Assembly: GCF_014137865.1 (NCBI RefSeq)
Contig: NZ_JACGWU010000001.1
Coordinates: 682,001-746,000 of the forward strand
Reading direction: 5' to 3'
DNA length: 64,000 nucleotides
Source: Alpinimonas psychrophila
GTDB taxonomy: Bacteria; Actinomycetota; Actinomycetes; Actinomycetales; Microbacteriaceae
Part shown: piece by piece, positions 61,819 through 64,000 of the stretch
How positions within the stretch are numbered: the first letter of the stretch is position 1
Layout of the letters: each line of letters opens with the position of its first letter
The notes under the pieces: model-generated
What the model was told of the DNA's origin: nothing
The model's input: only the letters and a program-made list of their open reading frames with translations
Databases searched by the model: none
Position numbers and translations under genes: made by a program

Positions 61819-62523
61819 ATGGACGCAGGAATAATTGAGGTCCCCCTCTGGACTAATGCTCTGGCGATTGGTGTCGGTAGCCTGCAGGGCGCCATGTACG
61901 CCTCGGGTTTTCGCGACAGAAAACTCGATCTGCTGGGCATATCCATCATTGGTGTCTCAACGGGACTGGGTGGCGGTTTTCTGCGTGACATTCTCCTGGC
62001 CCGGCAGCCCCTCGCGTTAGCCGAGAATTGGTATATCGGCGTCGCCGTTCTTGCCGCACTCATGGGCATGCTCTTCGGCCGCATCATGATACGGATTGAC
62101 TGGGTCATCACCTCATTGGATGCCCTAACACTTGGCCTCTTTGGGGCCATTGGTGTCACGACCGCCCTCAATCTGGGACTACCCGATATTCCGGCAATCT
62201 TTGTGGGAGTCATCTCTGCCGTCGGCGGTGGCGTCTTGAGAGACCTGCTTCTCAATATGCCCATTTCCGTCATGCACGTGGGATCCCTCTACGCGGTAGC
62301 GGCGGGCGCCGGAACACTCGTCTTGATTACGATGAACGCCCTCGGAAGCGGTCTCGTTGCGGCCTCAATCACGTGCGTCGCCGTCACGACAGCTATCCGC
62401 CTTCTTGCCGTTCGCTTTGGTTGGTCACTTCCCGAGCAGCGCGTGCTCAAGGGTCTGCGGAACCCGCGACTGATGAGGCCAACGGACCTCACCGGCCCCA
62501 TTCAGACGCAAAGAGACCTCTAA
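61819..62523 (+). CDS. Trimeric intracellular cation channel (TRIC/UPF0126) family protein
   Basis: Membrane protein of 234 residues with seven predicted spans in two repeats. Each repeat carries the family motif: GGGFLRDILL near residue 51 and GGGVLRDLLL near 135. Prokaryotic TRIC channels conduct potassium; physiological role here is unknown. No ribosome binding site; TAAACC ends six bases before the ATG. Convergent with leuA. Confidence 0.92.
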   Translation: MDAGIIEVPLWTNALAIGVGSLQGAMYASGFRDRKLDLLGISIIGVSTGLGGGFLRDILLARQPLALAENWYIGVAVLAALMGMLFGRIMIRIDWVITSLDALTLGLFGAIGVTTALNLGLPDIPAIFVGVISAVGGGVLRDLLLNMPISVMHVGSLYAVAAGAGTLVLITMNALGSGLVAASITCVAVTTAIRLLAVRFGWSLPEQRVLKGLRNPRLMRPTDLTGPIQTQRDL

Positions 62524-62557
62524 ACGATTGTTTTGGCCCCAAGGTTATTAAAGACAG

Positions 62558-64000
<1,443 letters not shown>

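Overview
The window is a gene-dense, almost entirely housekeeping stretch of a chromosome from a small-genome actinobacterium. GC content is moderate (mid-50s percent by eye). The family is most likely Microbacteriaceae. The reasons are marker genes largely confined to Actinobacteria (sepH, DUF3093, DUF3159, DUF3710, DUF4191, DUF4193, DUF3145, DUF7455, glnE next to a second glutamine synthetase, polyphosphate glucokinase, homodimeric AceE, a PucR-type regulator beside the fab genes) and their conserved order. About 57 protein genes, three tRNAs and RNase P RNA fill about 95 percent of the sequence. No gap without a gene exceeds about 230 bases. No prophage, insertion sequence, CRISPR array, integron, toxin-antitoxin or biosynthetic cluster was seen.

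Layout. 1-8945: dxs (cut by the edge), acnA, the dut-DUF3710-DUF3159 operon, DUF3093, DUF4193, sepH and a phosphodiesterase. 9002-16519: topoisomerase IV (parC and parE tail to tail), DUF7455, the primary sigma factor and a PAC2 protein. 16604-24925: leucyl aminopeptidase, then lpdA, sucB, lipB and lipA, which supply the E3, E2 and lipoyl cofactor of the 2-oxoacid dehydrogenases, then DUF4191 and an RDD membrane protein. 25062-31601: nitrogen block, with glnA, an unknown helical protein, glnE and glnA2. 31636-38955: nadE, panB, map, ppgK, rnpB, an RNase HI, a coiled-coil/zinc-ribbon protein, Nif3 and an unknown protein. 39031-48773: tRNA-Val, a peroxiredoxin, aceE, fasR, fabD-fabH-acpP-fabF, DUF3145 and a PadR regulator; this links acetyl-CoA production to fatty acid synthesis. 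48818-53910: DUF1684, tRNA-Met, a glycosyltransferase, a DMT transporter, def, azlD, azlC and tRNA-Asn. 53971-64000: a hydroxyacid dehydrogenase, dnaG, dgt, dusB, a FrnE-like protein, uppS, recO, a TRIC-type channel and leuA (cut by the edge).

The most notable content is in the non-coding and overlap architecture. At least 16 genes have a TANNNT -10 hexamer ending 6-7 bases before the start codon and no Shine-Dalgarno sequence, the pattern of leaderless mRNAs. In four places the TAG stop of one gene forms the first half of the next gene's -10. Four convergent pairs share four bases (CTAG or TTAG) that hold both stop codons. One divergent pair (34427/34440) has two leaderless promoters nested in each other's start codons. 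Candidate operators lie at acnA, glnA (a GlnR-like box), fabD and between DUF3145 and the PadR gene. All regulatory calls are pattern-based inferences. No wholly new multi-gene system was recognised.
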